A stretch of DNA of 64,000 bases from CAZHZT01 sp964537285. Lineage in GTDB: Bacteria; Bacteroidota; Bacteroidia; Chitinophagales; Saprospiraceae. The notes under the pieces were generated by a model. The model was not told the DNA's origin. It worked only from the letters and a program-made list of their open reading frames with translations, and did no database searches. This document shows positions 42,695 through 53,600 of the stretch, piece by piece. The stretch's first letter is position 1. Each line of letters opens with the position of its first letter. The stretch is taken from NCBI GenBank assembly GCA_964537285.1, contig CAZHZT010000006.1:1-64000 (forward strand), given 5' to 3'. A program made the translations under genes and the position numbers.

Positions 42695-43204
42695 ATTTTG
42701 GTCTTTCTCCGACAATATCGGTTTATCCGTAGGCCATGAAATGCCAAAAAACGGATCGTTCCACCGGATCCCTCGTTCTAATTCCGGGGTATAAGGATGC
42801 GAAACGGCATAGAGTACCTCGCAATCCGGCTCCAGGGTCAAAAAAGCGTGAGCGAAGCCTTCCGGAACATAAAGCATTTGTTTTTGCGCTGCATCCAATT
42901 CAATTGAATAATGTTTGCAATAAGTTGGAGACGCTTTTCGAAGATCAATTATTACATCTAAGATTTTTCCCTTTATACAGCGAACAGATTTGGCCTCGGC
43001 TGCTTCCCCGATTTGATAGTGGAAGCCTCTAAGCGTATATTTCTCTTTGGAATAAGAGATGTTCATTTGGGCAATGTGAGGGTTCAGCTTGTGTTGTTCA
43101 TATTCATCCCGGCAGAAAGCCCGGGCGAAGAAACCTCGATGATCACTGTGTTGCTTAAGTTCGATCAAATAGGCGTCTTTGACTGGAAGTGGATGGAAAG
43201 TCAT
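42671..43204 (-). CDS. rfbC: dTDP-4-dehydrorhamnose 3,5-epimerase family protein
   Basis: 177 residues, the full length of RmlC. HSDHRGFFARAF, MNISYSKEKYTLRGFHYQ (catalytic His of the RGxH motif), VRCIKGKILDVIIDLRKAS, then MLYVPEGFAHAFLTLE and YSIELDAAQ. The cupin barrel and catalytic His and Asp are present. It epimerises dTDP-4-keto-6-deoxyglucose on the way to dTDP-rhamnose, or a related sugar in surface polysaccharide. First of three leftward sugar nucleotide genes, although rmlA, B and D are not in the window. Confidence 0.88.
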   Translation of the reverse strand: MTFHPLPVKDAYLIELKQHSDHRGFFARAFCRDEYEQHKLNPHIAQMNISYSKEKYTLRGFHYQIGEAAEAKSVRCIKGKILDVIIDLRKASPTYCKHYSIELDAAQKQMLYVPEGFAHAFLTLEPDCEVLYAVSHPYTPELERGIRWNDPFFGISWPTDKPILSEKDQNWTAIDRD

Positions 43205-43256
43205 TTTTTATTATTTTGAAGCAGTAATTCTTGGGTTCTAGATGATTTAATTTGGC

Positions 43257-44255
43257 CTAATTCTTTAAATTACTCCTTTCCGACAACCACCTGAGCCTGT
43301 AAAATCTGGGACTATTAAAATCGTTTTCCGAGAAGGAATGCGCTACAAACTTATCATACAATTCCACAATCCCTTTTCGAAGGTCATAACTTAGTTGAAA
43401 ACCGGGCAGAAGTTTATTTAACTTATCAAATTTCACTCGATAACTTCTGGGATCATACCCCGTCTGGCCGGTGAAAGTAATTTCAGCCTCTGGCAACACC
43501 TCCTTTATAAGGGCTGCTATTTTTTTCACCTGATAATTTTCACTATTACTTCCAACGTTTATTTTTTGATTATGGATGAAGTCTTTAGGAGCTTCAGCAA
43601 ATGCCAAAAAAGCCCTCGCCATATCTCTGCAATGGATTAACGGACGCCAGGGTTCCCCGTCACTATGAATTTGTATTTCACCCGTTGTAAGGCCAGAAGC
43701 CAGGAGGTTATTCACAACCAAGTCCAATCGCAGCATTGGAGAATAACCATAAGCTGTTCCAAACCTTAAAAAGGCAGGACTAAAATGGGCATCTGCTAGC
43801 ATGGAAATCGCTTCTTCTGCTTCAATTTTTGAACGCGCATAGGCTGTAAGCGGGTTGAGAGGGGCATCTTCATCCAGGTCCAGATGTTCTCCTTTACCGT
43901 AAACGGAGCAACTGGCCGCCATTAAAAAGCGAGGAACGCCCGCTTTTTTGGCTTTTTGCGCTAATTCAATGCTGCCTCTGAGATTTATGTCATAAGTTTG
44001 TTGTTCATCTAAAGCCCCTAAGGCATCATTGGAGAGGGCCGCCAAGTGAACGATACAATCAAATCCTTCCAACTCATGAATTTCCAATTGGCGGAAGTCC
44101 ATGATTTTATCTTCATCCGGTAAGGGAGAATCTGCCCAGTTACAGTTATTGAACCAGCCAGTGTCCACTCCATTTACTATCCAATCTGCGTTGCGAAAGA
44201 CTTCAATCACATGCGGCCCTACATAACCCCTATGCCCCGTTACCAATACCTTCAT
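43257..44255 (-). CDS. NAD-dependent sugar-nucleotide epimerase/dehydratase (extended SDR)
   Basis: 332 residues. Rossmann start VLVTGHRGYVGPHVIEVF (GxxGxxG), NAD-site HLAALSNDALG, catalytic SCSVYG and YARSK (Y-x3-K), then RFGTAYGYSPMLRLDLVVNN and the C-terminal sugar-binding part with NVGSNSENYQ. All catalytic residues present. Likely acts on an NDP-sugar for lipopolysaccharide or capsule, with rfbC downstream (52 nt). Substrate not assignable. Confidence 0.85.
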   Translation of the reverse strand: MKVLVTGHRGYVGPHVIEVFRNADWIVNGVDTGWFNNCNWADSPLPDEDKIMDFRQLEIHELEGFDCIVHLAALSNDALGALDEQQTYDINLRGSIELAQKAKKAGVPRFLMAASCSVYGKGEHLDLDEDAPLNPLTAYARSKIEAEEAISMLADAHFSPAFLRFGTAYGYSPMLRLDLVVNNLLASGLTTGEIQIHSDGEPWRPLIHCRDMARAFLAFAEAPKDFIHNQKINVGSNSENYQVKKIAALIKEVLPEAEITFTGQTGYDPRSYRVKFDKLNKLLPGFQLSYDLRKGIVELYDKFVAHSFSENDFNSPRFYRLRWLSERSNLKN

Positions 44256-44291
44256 TTCTTTTCACCTTTAACCCTTAATCTTTGGGGGCAT

Positions 44292-44397
44292 TTCATTTTA
44301 TCGCTGCCAGAAAGAAGAGAGGTTATTTTTGGGAGAGGCGCGCGGCCGCGCGCCTCTCCCAAAAAATAACACCTTCTCAAGAACAGCGACAAAATGG
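44292..44397. repeat. Nested GC-rich palindrome between sugar nucleotide genes
   Basis: Outer arms CATTTTATCGCTG / CAGCGACAAAATGG enclose an inner perfect hairpin TTATTTTTGGGAGAGGCGCGC with its complement around GGCC. Strand-symmetrical and about 105 bp, it looks like another non-autonomous palindromic element. It would also be an efficient transcription block. Confidence 0.6.
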
Positions 44398-44443
44398 AAT
44401 ACATCCTAATCTTTTGATCTTTGATCCAATAATTGAAAAATAT

Positions 44444-44472
44444 CGTTCTTTGACAATTTATGTCAAAGAACT
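44444..44472. repeat. GTTCTTTGACA-family element, internally deleted copy 5
   Basis: GTTCTTTGACAATTTATGTCAAAGAAC: just the two tips of the family joined together. It is flanked by an exact 8-bp duplication AAAAATAT (44436-44443 and 44473-44480). It overlaps the last codons of the downstream epimerase gene and supplies its stop. Confidence 0.75.
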
Positions 44473-45390
44473 AAAAATATTTAGTGCTTCCTCGTGAAAA
44501 CGTATTTCAGTATTAAAAGAAACCCATTTTTTTAATTTTTCACTACTTACCAATAGATTTTTTGGGTGAATGGTTTGGTCATTTTCGTTAATTTGGATGG
44601 GAATATGTTGCTGATATCGGCTTAAGTAAGCCTCCTGAACGTATTGGGCAATGTCCAGCATCTGAAAAGTGCGTTCTCCGCTTAGGTTAAAAGTATCGTT
44701 TAGAGAATGGTTCAATTTAAGAACCTGTTCCACTACCTTACATACATCTCCCATCCAAATAAAATCCCGGATGGCTTGCCCGTTGGAACGCAGAACGATT
44801 TCTCTTTTTAAAAAAGCGCTTCTTGCCAGGTCATTCAGGATCAGATGCCATTTATAGGAATGTAAGTTTAAAAGGCAGCCATAGGTATTGGTGAGTCTGA
44901 TAATAGAGTAGGGGATGGATGATTGGAGGTGAAAATCTATCAGGGCTTGTTCTGCAAAGAAATGGGCTGCGGCGTAGTTATTTGTATAGGTGGTTGGACT
45001 TTTTTCTGTGATAATGCCTTCGTATTGCCCATAGACCTGAAAGCTGGAGAAATACAAGAAGTGCTCTAAGCTTGAAAAGTTTAGGGCATTAAGTACATTT
45101 TTCAGAGCTTTGGCATTCAGGTGAATGTCTTGAGCTTCTTTTGGATAAGAAGGGACATCAGTTGGATTAGCCAGGTAGAGAACAGCATTAAAGTTTGTTC
45201 CTTTCAAGCGTTGCCGGCAAGATGCTGCCTGAGTAATGTCACAGGAAATGAATTCAAATGGGAAATGTTCAACCAGCGTATGTTTAAACCTGCCCAAAGC
45301 GTAGACATTATACCCTGACTGTGCAAAGTGTCGAGTAAGCCAACTGCCCAGATTTCCCAAACCACCGACGATGAGAAGGTTTTTCCCCAT
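44458..45390 (-). CDS. NAD-dependent epimerase/dehydratase (extended SDR), Y-x3-H variant
   Basis: 310 residues. Start NLLIVGGLGNLGSWLTRHF (GxxGxxG), then VLYLANPTDVP, FSSFQVYGQYEG, NNYAAAHFFAEQAL, SIIRLTNTYG and RDFIWMGDVCKVV. The SDR catalytic Tyr is there, but the usual Lys four residues later is His (Y-A-A-A-H), as in some poorly known subfamilies. The last residues (IFSSLT) run into a mobile palindrome. It overlaps nothing upstream and lies 13 nt after the AntA-like gene, so it may be in one transcript with it. Confidence 0.78.
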   Translation of the reverse strand: MGKNLLIVGGLGNLGSWLTRHFAQSGYNVYALGRFKHTLVEHFPFEFISCDITQAASCRQRLKGTNFNAVLYLANPTDVPSYPKEAQDIHLNAKALKNVLNALNFSSLEHFLYFSSFQVYGQYEGIITEKSPTTYTNNYAAAHFFAEQALIDFHLQSSIPYSIIRLTNTYGCLLNLHSYKWHLILNDLARSAFLKREIVLRSNGQAIRDFIWMGDVCKVVEQVLKLNHSLNDTFNLSGERTFQMLDIAQYVQEAYLSRYQQHIPIQINENDQTIHPKNLLVSSEKLKKWVSFNTEIRFHEEALNIFSSLT

Positions 45391-45403
45391 AAATCAGAAT
45401 TTC

Positions 45404-45817
45404 TTACCAAAGTGTCAGTGCAAAGTTATTGGCCAGGTTTTTAGCCGCAGGAAGCTGGTTGAGTTGGTTTTGAGCCAATACTTTCTTTTTATCTTTGAGC
45501 TCATAAGCTTCCTGAACCCTTAGCCACTTCGCGTATTTCTTTTTGTGTTTGCTTTTGGAAGCCAAGGTAATCAATTTAGCTAATTCCAGTGATAAGTAAA
45601 AATCTACAAGTAAAGGATTTTCCTTTGAAGGCTTTTGGGCGTAATCTTTCAAGGATGCAGGCTGGCGAATGCCGTCCCTGAATTCATACACATCTTCCAA
45701 CCATTTGCTGAAGTTCGACACAAAGTGCTTATTAGGCAGTTCCAGGATGTAGTACAAATTACTAGCCGTCACTACCCTTGTTCCTTTTTTGCTAATTAGA
45801 ATTTGAAGCTCTTTCAT
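45404..45817 (-). CDS. AntA/AntB anti-repressor-like protein
   Basis: 137 residues. LYYILELPNKHFVSNFSKWLEDVYEF resembles the start of AntA/AntB and phage anti-repressor domains, and VDFYLSLELAKLITLASKSK fits their second block (D-[YF]-[YF]-L-[ST]-L-x2-A-K). The C-terminal 35 residues are basic and helical. In phages such proteins lift repression. In Bacteroidota similar small genes stand alone next to surface polysaccharide loci. The role here is unknown. No other phage genes are nearby. Confidence 0.55.
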   Translation of the reverse strand: MKELQILISKKGTRVVTASNLYYILELPNKHFVSNFSKWLEDVYEFRDGIRQPASLKDYAQKPSKENPLLVDFYLSLELAKLITLASKSKHKKKYAKWLRVQEAYELKDKKKVLAQNQLNQLPAAKNLANNFALTLW

Positions 45818-46008
45818 GATGATTAAAGAATTTGTTTTGGGATAGTCCTTATTGTTTTAAAATGAACGCATGTTTTAATTCTTAGTTCTTTTCAGGGCAT
45901 TACCTGATTTCACACCACAATAATACGCAATTTGTTTTAAGTAAACAAATTTTTTAAAACAAATTTGTTTAAATAGATGCTATAAGTCAATTTTTTTGGA
46001 CCGGCCTT

Positions 46009-46122
46009 ATTCAATTTAGCTTTTTGGAAGGCTGGCAGCCGTTAAAAAATGAATACTGTTTGAGCCTTGGCGAGTTTATTCATTTTAGGCTGCCAGCCTT
46101 TCAAAAAGCGTTAAGAATTGAA
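46009..46122. repeat. Large inverted repeat with GGCTGGCAGCC arms
   Basis: The gap 45818-46350 has no gene. It holds this palindrome: ATTCAATTTAGCTTTTTGGA, then AGGCTGGCAGCC and AAATGAATA, mirrored by TTATTCATTTT, GGCTGCCAGCCT and TTAAGAATTGAAT, with a 20-nt loop. It is also a candidate non-autonomous element. A smaller A/T palindrome (AAACAAATTTGTTT type) lies at 45930-45975. Confidence 0.55.
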
Positions 46123-46324
46123 TACAGCCTTGATTTTTTGCTACTTTTTCATCAAGGAAAAAGTAGATACATGAATGATTAACGAAAATTTATGTTTTAT
46201 TTGCCAACCAACGAGACTATAACTCAAGTTTAGTAGCGTGACAGGAACTGGCAAAGAAGCGCTGGCGAAGCTTTAACTATACCTCTTTCCTCTTTATTCC
46301 CTTCACCTTTCACCCTTTTTCCTC

Positions 46325-46332
46325 TATCTTTG
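46325..46332 (+). promoter_or_regulatory. Candidate Bacteroidota -7 box (TATCTTTG)
   Basis: TATCTTTG matches TAnnTTTG and ends 18 nt before the gmhA ATG. It argues that the true start is 46351 and not the in-frame TTG at 46330, which lies inside this box. Confidence 0.4.
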
Positions 46333-46350
46333 AGCATAAAAAATAAAACC

Positions 46351-46929
46351 ATGGAATCCTTTATAAAAAGTATATTATCAGAGAGTATTGCCGTGAAGCA
46401 AAGCTTATTAGGCGATAAAGAACGTTTGGCTATTATTGAAAAAGTAACCAATATTTGCACAGAAGCCTTTAGGAACGACAAAAAAGTCCTTTTCTGTGGC
46501 AATGGGGGAAGTGCTTCGGATGCGCAACATATTGCTGCTGAGTTCTCTGGTCGTTTTTACAAGGATCGGCCGCCGCTTTATTCGGAAGCGCTTCACGTTA
46601 ATACGTCTTATTTGACAGCGGTAGCTAATGATTACAGTTATGAAGAGGTTTTTGCGCGAATGTTAAGGGCGATGGGTAAAAAAGGGGATGTTTTATTTGG
46701 GCTGTCAACTTCAGGCAATTCAGGTAATGTTGTCAGGGCATTTGAAGCAGCCAAAGAACTCGGTGTGATCACTATTGGAATGACAGGAGAATCGGGCGGT
46801 AAATTAAAGAATATAGCCGATTACTTAATTTCTGTGCCGTCTAATAAAACTCCTCGGATTCAAGAGGTACATATTACAATTGGGCACATTATTTGTGAAC
46901 AAGTAGAGAGAGAATTGTTTGGAGAATAG
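46351..46929 (+). CDS. gmhA: Phosphoheptose isomerase (sedoheptulose 7-phosphate isomerase)
   Basis: 192 residues, the normal GmhA size. SIS domain with LFCGNGGSASDAQHIAAEF, then SGRFYKDRPPLYSEALHVNT, LFGLSTSGNSGNVVRAFEAA and GMTGESGGKL, plus IQEVHITIGHIICEQVE with the catalytic His and the Glu and Gln zinc-site region. It converts sedoheptulose 7-phosphate to D-glycero-D-manno-heptose 7-phosphate, the first step of heptose synthesis for lipopolysaccharide or glycoproteins. An outer-membrane barrel gene follows after 16 nt. Confidence 0.92.
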   Translation: MESFIKSILSESIAVKQSLLGDKERLAIIEKVTNICTEAFRNDKKVLFCGNGGSASDAQHIAAEFSGRFYKDRPPLYSEALHVNTSYLTAVANDYSYEEVFARMLRAMGKKGDVLFGLSTSGNSGNVVRAFEAAKELGVITIGMTGESGGKLKNIADYLISVPSNKTPRIQEVHITIGHIICEQVERELFGE

Positions 46930-46945
46930 TTAAAATTATAATCTA

Positions 46946-47575
46946 TTGAAAAAAATTACGTGCGTTATTCTACTGATCGTTAGTTTTTGTTTTATATTGC
47001 AAGCTCAGATATCAGTAGGGCCCAGGGGCACACTTGATTTTACAACAATGCAGGGAGATGACACCGGAACGGCCGGCTTGCGGCCGACTTTCAGGCTGGG
47101 TGCTTCATTTCAACTTATTCTCTCCGACAATTTCCTTATTCGCCCGGAATGGTTCATCTCTTTTCGCGGAAGTAAAGTACAAACAGCAGGTTCCACCTTT
47201 ATTTTTGATCCGGTTGTAGGAACATCAATCGTTGGAGTACGTACCTATAAATACCGACTTATCTACACAGATCTTGTTATGCTAGCTACTTTCGCGCCTG
47301 AAGTGACGGATCGACGCTTTCAGCTTTATGGCGGTCCGCGGATATCACGCCTTCTTCAAGCCAGAGTAAAACAGGGATCCAATAACAACGCAGAAGACAT
47401 CATTGACAATGCTCGTAAATGGCAATATGGCTTTGAATTAGGTGTCGGTTATGAATTGGATAACCAACTGTTTGTCGGCCTTCGTTTTGGCCGGGATATT
47501 AGCTCCTTATTCGAGGAAACAACCCTCGTTAACGAAGCGATCAGCATCGAGCTGGGCTATCGCCTCGGAGAATAA
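46946..47575 (+). CDS. Outer-membrane beta-barrel protein (PorT-like)
   Basis: 209 residues starting with TTG, chosen because the signal peptide KKITCVILLIVSFCFILQAQ follows directly. After it come alternating strands typical of an eight-stranded barrel: ISVGPRGTLDFTT, RLGASFQLILSDNFLIRPEW, YRLIYTDLVMLATFAPE, RFQLYGGPRISRLL, WQYGFELGVGYEL and LFVGLRFGRDISSLF, ending in a barrel-type SIELGYRLGE. Likely an outer-membrane protein of the PorT/OmpW-like group. Ligand unknown. In tandem with gmhA. Confidence 0.78.
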   Translation: MKKITCVILLIVSFCFILQAQISVGPRGTLDFTTMQGDDTGTAGLRPTFRLGASFQLILSDNFLIRPEWFISFRGSKVQTAGSTFIFDPVVGTSIVGVRTYKYRLIYTDLVMLATFAPEVTDRRFQLYGGPRISRLLQARVKQGSNNNAEDIIDNARKWQYGFELGVGYELDNQLFVGLRFGRDISSLFEETTLVNEAISIELGYRLGE

Positions 47576-47662
47576 ACCAGCTCAACCTCCACAGAGAAAG
47601 AACTAGAACTTTTACACCCTACTTAAAGGAAATCAGCGTTTATCCTAAATCATTTTAGAATA

Positions 47663-50600
47663 ATGACAGTCACAACGTTCTACACCAAATGTTTTTGGGC
47701 AGTTTTGCTTTGCTGTGCCAGCTACCTTACATCCTATGCCGAAAAGGAACGGTGTTCTTCCTGTGCTTGTGGAGGCAGCACAGATATTATTGATGACTTA
47801 ACAATATGTAGTGGTGGTTTTGCTGATCTTTGGGCGTTTGGTAAAAATGCGGTGGCTTATTCATGGGATAATGCATGGACCCTTTCCGACCCAAGTGCAC
47901 AAAACCCTATTGCAAACCCTCCTTCTACTTTGACTTATACCGTTACCATTACACAGGGCGGAGAGGATGTCCTTCAAAATGGAGATTTTGAAGCAGGAAA
48001 CCTGGCTTTCACTTCTGATTATGATTATACCAATATCCCTGTTAATGCTACCAATAACAATGGTTGGTACAGTGTTTTGCCTAATCCTCCTGCGATTTAT
48101 CCCTTGTTTGTGCCTTGCCAGGATCACACTTCCGGTAGCGGAAATATGCTGGCTGCAGATGGGGCCTCCAATACGAATAACAATTTGTGGTGCCAAACCG
48201 TCTCTATTGACGCTGGCTGCAATTATCAATTTTCTTTTTGGGCTACTTCGGTCAGTGCCGATGAATTGTCACCGGCCAGATTGCAGGTTTTCATAAATGG
48301 ACAGCCAATCTGGGGGCAGCACGTAGTTGATAATGATAACTGTAGCTGGGAGCGCTTCTTTGTAGATTGGAACTCTGGTGGCAATACCAGCGCGGAGATT
48401 TGCATCCGGAACATGAATGGAAGCCTGGCATGGAACGATTTTGCTATTGATGACCTGGCTTTTTATCCCGTCTGTTATTTTACAGAACAAGTAACGGTTA
48501 CGGTAATCAGCCCTCCAAGTATTCAAACCTTCAGCATAGATACGTGTACTGCACATGCTGAACATTATAACTTATTACCACTGAATGCCCTTGTTAGTGA
48601 TGATCCGGGAGTAGCGGTTAATTGGTTTGATGGTCCTCCTTTTCAGGGAAATCAAATCATTAATCCCGAGGATGTCAATCTCAATGGATTGAGTCTATGG
48701 GCTCAGGCTAGTGTCGGAAAATGCGCAAGTTCCATCCAAATAGAGCTGAAGTTATACAGCCCTTTCACACCTGCATTTATAATTCAGGATACATTATGTT
48801 CGCTGGACGACCCCGTTGGCCTTATTCCTTATTCCCTGGATGGTGTAAATGGAATCTGGAGTCCTGAAAGTGTATTTGATCCTTCTCTTTATCCGGATAG
48901 TACTGTGGAGTTTATTTTTACTCCATGGGAGGAAGAGTGTGCTTTAAATTACAGTCATTTTTTTCACAGCGAAGGAGCGATTCAACCCAGTTTTGCGATA
49001 GAAGATACTATTTGTGAGACTGTTGACACCGTTCATCTGCCTGCAATTTCAAAAGAAGGCATTCCTGGTCAGTGGGAAGCTGGGGAGATTGTTGTCCCTG
49101 CAGGTTTGGGAGATAGTACGCTTTCACTTTTTTTTAAAATCCCCTCTGGTTTGTGCGCAGTGGATGGCATTGATAGTATTCATATTTTAGAAGAATTGTT
49201 ACCAACTTTTCAGCCTATTGACTCTATTTGTGAAAACGGGAACCCTTTGATATTGCCAAATGCCTCTACAGAGGGGATTGCTGGCAGTTGGTTAGATGGC
49301 AACAGTTTTAATCCAGCCGGATTTGGAGGCACTATCCAAATTCGCTTATTCCTGCCCGATAGCGCCCTTTGTGCCAGCGGTGGCAGTATGGATATTAATG
49401 TATTGGAAGAATTGAATCCTTCCTTTGCCTTGCCGGATACGCTGTGTAAAACCGCTCCGTCAATTACTTTACCTGAAAGTTCGCTTGAAGGAGTAGAAGG
49501 GAATTGGGCAGAAGGGGATGTTTTTCTCCCTGATTTATTTACGGATACTCTCGTAAGTCTTGGCTTTGTGCCGAATCCTGAATTTTGTGCATCGAATGCC
49601 CTTTTTGATATCTTTGTCGAGAATGAGCAAGCTCCGGTTTTCAATCTTCCGGATACCCTTTGTTCTTTGGCTGATCCGCTCATGCTTCCTGTTTTTTCCT
49701 TGAATGGTTTTTCTGGAAAATGGGATGCAGGGGCAGCTTTTGATCCTGGTAATTTTGATGGTTTACAAACCTTAAAGTTTGTTCCGGATACAGGGCAGTG
49801 CGCTTCTACCTACATTCATACAATCTTTGTTAGAAAAGCGGTTTCACCAAGTTTTAATCCGGTAGATTCCGTTTGCGAGCTTTCTGTTCCTCTGGAATTG
49901 CCTGCTTCGTCGCAAGAAGGAGTTGAAGGCAGCTGGAGTATTGGAAGTCATTTTAATCCGGAAGGACTGGGAGGAACCAGCTCGGTTATTATCTTTTCAC
50001 CTGCTGCAAATGAGTGTGCTCTGGAGGGCAGTTTGAGTATTCCGGTGATAAAAGCAATGCCAGTTACTTTTGCCCCAATTGATTCCATTTGTGAGGCCGC
50101 TCCTGCTTTCGAACTACCTCTTACTTCTTTACAGGGCGTTATTGGAAATTGGGGCGGACAAAGTCCTTTTAACCCCGCAAACTTGGGGGGCAATACAGTA
50201 GAAGTAATGTTTACCCCCGATGATGAAGCTTGTGCATTGCCGGGAATGATTGATATTCATATTTTAGAAGAAATAAACCCTGTTTTTCCGCTTGAGGATA
50301 CCCTTTGCGAATCATCAACCGCTTTCAGTTTGCCTTTGGTTTCAGGGGAAGGCGTAAATGGGCATTGGTTACCGAATGAATTTTTTGATCCTTCCCAATT
50401 TAAGGATACCTTGGTAGATCTTTTTTTCCAATCCGATGCAGGGCAGTGTGCTTCCAATTTTAGTACGTCAATTTTTGTGAAAACCGAAAAACAGCTTCAT
50501 TTCAATCTTACCGACTCTTTATGTTCACTGGCAAGTGTTTTTCAATTACCTGAGCAATCACTAGAGAATTATACTGTCAATTGGGATTTAGGAGATACTT

Positions 50601-53600
50601 TTGACCCCGCAATAGTGGGCCCGGGGCTTACTTTTCTTCATTTCACTCCGGATACCGGGCAGTGTGCTGCAGCGGGAGTAGATTCAATTTTTGTTATCGG
50701 AGCAATCGAACCTACCTTCGCAACTCCTCCGCCAATTTGTGAAACGGATGATGCGCTTTTATTACCTGAATATTCAAATGAAGGGCTCAGTGGCACCTGG
50801 GATATAGGTACCTTTTTTAATCCCAATAATTTAGGAGGTAGCATTCAGGCTTTATCATTTATTCCTGATACAAATGCATGTGCATTGAATGGAAATATGA
50901 CGATTACCGTATTGGATGAGATGGAACCTACTTTCTTGCCGATAGATTCGGTTTGTGAAACGAGTGCTATATTCGATTTGCCAACTGAATCTTTGGAAGG
51001 TATTACCGGTGCGTGGCAGGGGCAAGGCACTTTTGATCCCGCAGGGCTTGGAGGAACGACGGTTGTGGTCGAATTTATCCCAGATACCACCTATTGTGCT
51101 TCAGTAGGTAATCTCGATATTTCTGTTTTAGATGAAATCGATTCCGATTTTAATTTGCCGGATACTTTATGTGAAAGTGCGCCTACTTTGACTTTGCCTA
51201 TTGTTTCCAATCAGGGAGTGTATGGGAGTTGGCAACCCTTTGGCAAGCTTGATCCCGGTGCTCTGGAAGATACATTGATTACCAGAACGTTTCAGCCCCT
51301 GGCAGGGCAGTGCGCCTCTCCGGCGGGTGTTTCCGTTTTTATTAAAAAAGAAATAAGTCTTAGCTTCGAATTGCCAGATTCCATTTGTGTACTTTCAGAT
51401 CCCATCGCTTTGCCTTCTGAATCATTGGAGTACATTTCAGGAAACTGGGATGTCGGCCCTGTTTTTGATCCGGGAGCCATGTTGGTAGGAGCAAACGGCC
51501 TGTTTTTCACTCCTGATACAGGCCAGTGTGCAGAATATGGAATGGATACCATCTTCGCGATCTCGGCTATTCAGCCGACCTTCTCTGCTTTACCGCCTAT
51601 ATGCGAAACGGCTTCAGCTATAAATTTGCCTGAAAGTTCCTTAGAGGGCGTTCCGGGGAGCTGGAATGTTGGATCCAGTTTTGACCCTGCTGGTTTGGGT
51701 GGAACGAGTCAGGCAGTGTTTTTTACTCCCGGGACGGAAAATTGTGCTTTGGAAGGTTCCCTGAATCTTACGATTTTAGAAGAATTACAGCCTTCTTTTT
51801 CTCCTATGGACTCCGTCTGTGAAACTTCCGGCCCCATAAGTTTGCCTCTCGCTTCTAGCGAAGGAATACCCGGAACATTTATCGAAGGTCCGACTTTTGA
51901 TCCCGGTGATCTGGGCGGAGGGCTTTATGCTTTGAGTTTTGAGCCTGCTACCGACTGGTGTGCGGCCGGTGGCGAATTAAATATTGAAGTGATTGAAGAA
52001 GTCTTCCCTGAATTTATGCTTCCGGATACCGTTTGTGAAAGTCAGGCAGCTTTTTCACTTCCTATACTATCCCTTGAAGAAGTCGCTGGTAATTGGTACC
52101 CCGGCAATATATTCAACCCAGAAGGCTTGGGTAACGAGGAACTAAAGCTGCAGTTCGTGCCGGATGAAGGGCAATGCGCTGCTACAATTAAGGATTCTGT
52201 TTTTGTGGAAGCATTCTCTGTTCCGGTGTTTTCACTTCCCAATAATCTTTGTGAATTAGAAAGTGCTTTTGAATTACCTGAGGAATCAGACAATAATATT
52301 TATGGAAGCTGGTTTCCCGCTGGTACAATAGATCCGGGTAGTTGGGGAGGAACATCGCTATCTCTTACTTTTTATCCGGACACGGTGCTTTATTGTGCGC
52401 TACCCGCTCAAAAGACTATCTATTTTGACGAAGCCATAGTTCCGACATTCGATTCGTTGGGGCCTTATTGTGAAACGCATCCACCTGTAATATTAGATGA
52501 AGTCTCTCTTGAAGGCGTTGGTGGAAACTGGGATGATGGAAATGTATTTGAACCAGATTTATACGGAGGCATGATGGCTGAGTTGTTTTTTACCCCTGCC
52601 TCGGATGAGTGCGCGCTTTCCAATTCTATTTTTATCCAGGTAGATACCCAGGTGGTTCCTGTTTTGCCGACCTTTGATCCTATTTGCGAAAGAGCCGATT
52701 TGTTGCTTTTGCCTCCGGTTTCTGTAGATGGTTTCTCGGGGCAATGGGGAGGAGGAAGTTACTTTGATCCCACTGGTTTGGGAGGACAGGAGGCAGAGCT
52801 GGTATTTATTGCAGATAGCGCTCAATGCGCAGGTAGTAATACGTCAAACATTGCCGTTATTGCACACCCAATTGCCAATGCCGGTGCAGATACTTCATTA
52901 AATTGTTATGGTCCGGCGATTTATCTTGATGCAGGTCAGTCTACTCTGGGGCCCAACATGCAGGTTACATGGCAAGGTCCGGAAACAGATCTTGCGGAGC
53001 ACTCCATTAATCCTTGGGTTAATACCGAGGGCTCTTATATTCTAGTGGTTGAAGATACCCTTCACGGATGCGTTTCCTATCCAGATACGGTTCTATTGGC
53101 TAATGAAATTGAGCAACCTGCTGTTTCTATCCAGGTTGATGATGTGCTTAATTGTTATAACGATAGTCTTTTAATCAGTGGTTTAGGTTCAGCAGAGGGA
53201 GATTCTATTTCCTACCAATGGTATTTTGAAGGAGAATCCCTTCCGGATGCCGCCAGTATCAACTATTGGGCCACTTCAGTTGGCCAATACGAATTAAGCG
53301 TCATGGACGCTTCCAATGGTTGTGAAGACATTCTGGGTATATCGGTAGAACAGGATTTCTCAAAGCCTGAATTTGAATTTAAAGTAATAGATACTCTAAC
53401 TTGTGAGGTCGATACTGTAAAAATTTCTGCATGGATCGGCTCTCCGGCAGGGCATGCCATTACTCACCTCTGGCAGGGGCCTGATGCTGGCGTTGTGGCC
53501 CCCGATACGCTTTCCAGCATTTACGCTGTAAAATCGGGCTATTATAGTTTAACATTGACTGATCTTGTTTCGGGCTGTTCAATAGTGGATTCCATTCAGC

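Noticed and set aside
45404..45817. Prophage signalled by the AntA/AntB-like gene
   Set aside because: No terminase, capsid, portal, tail or lysis genes are nearby; an isolated gene does not support a prophage.
46330..46350. TTG start for gmhA at 46330
   Set aside because: It overlaps a TATCTTTG promoter-like box, and ATG 46351 gives the standard GmhA length.
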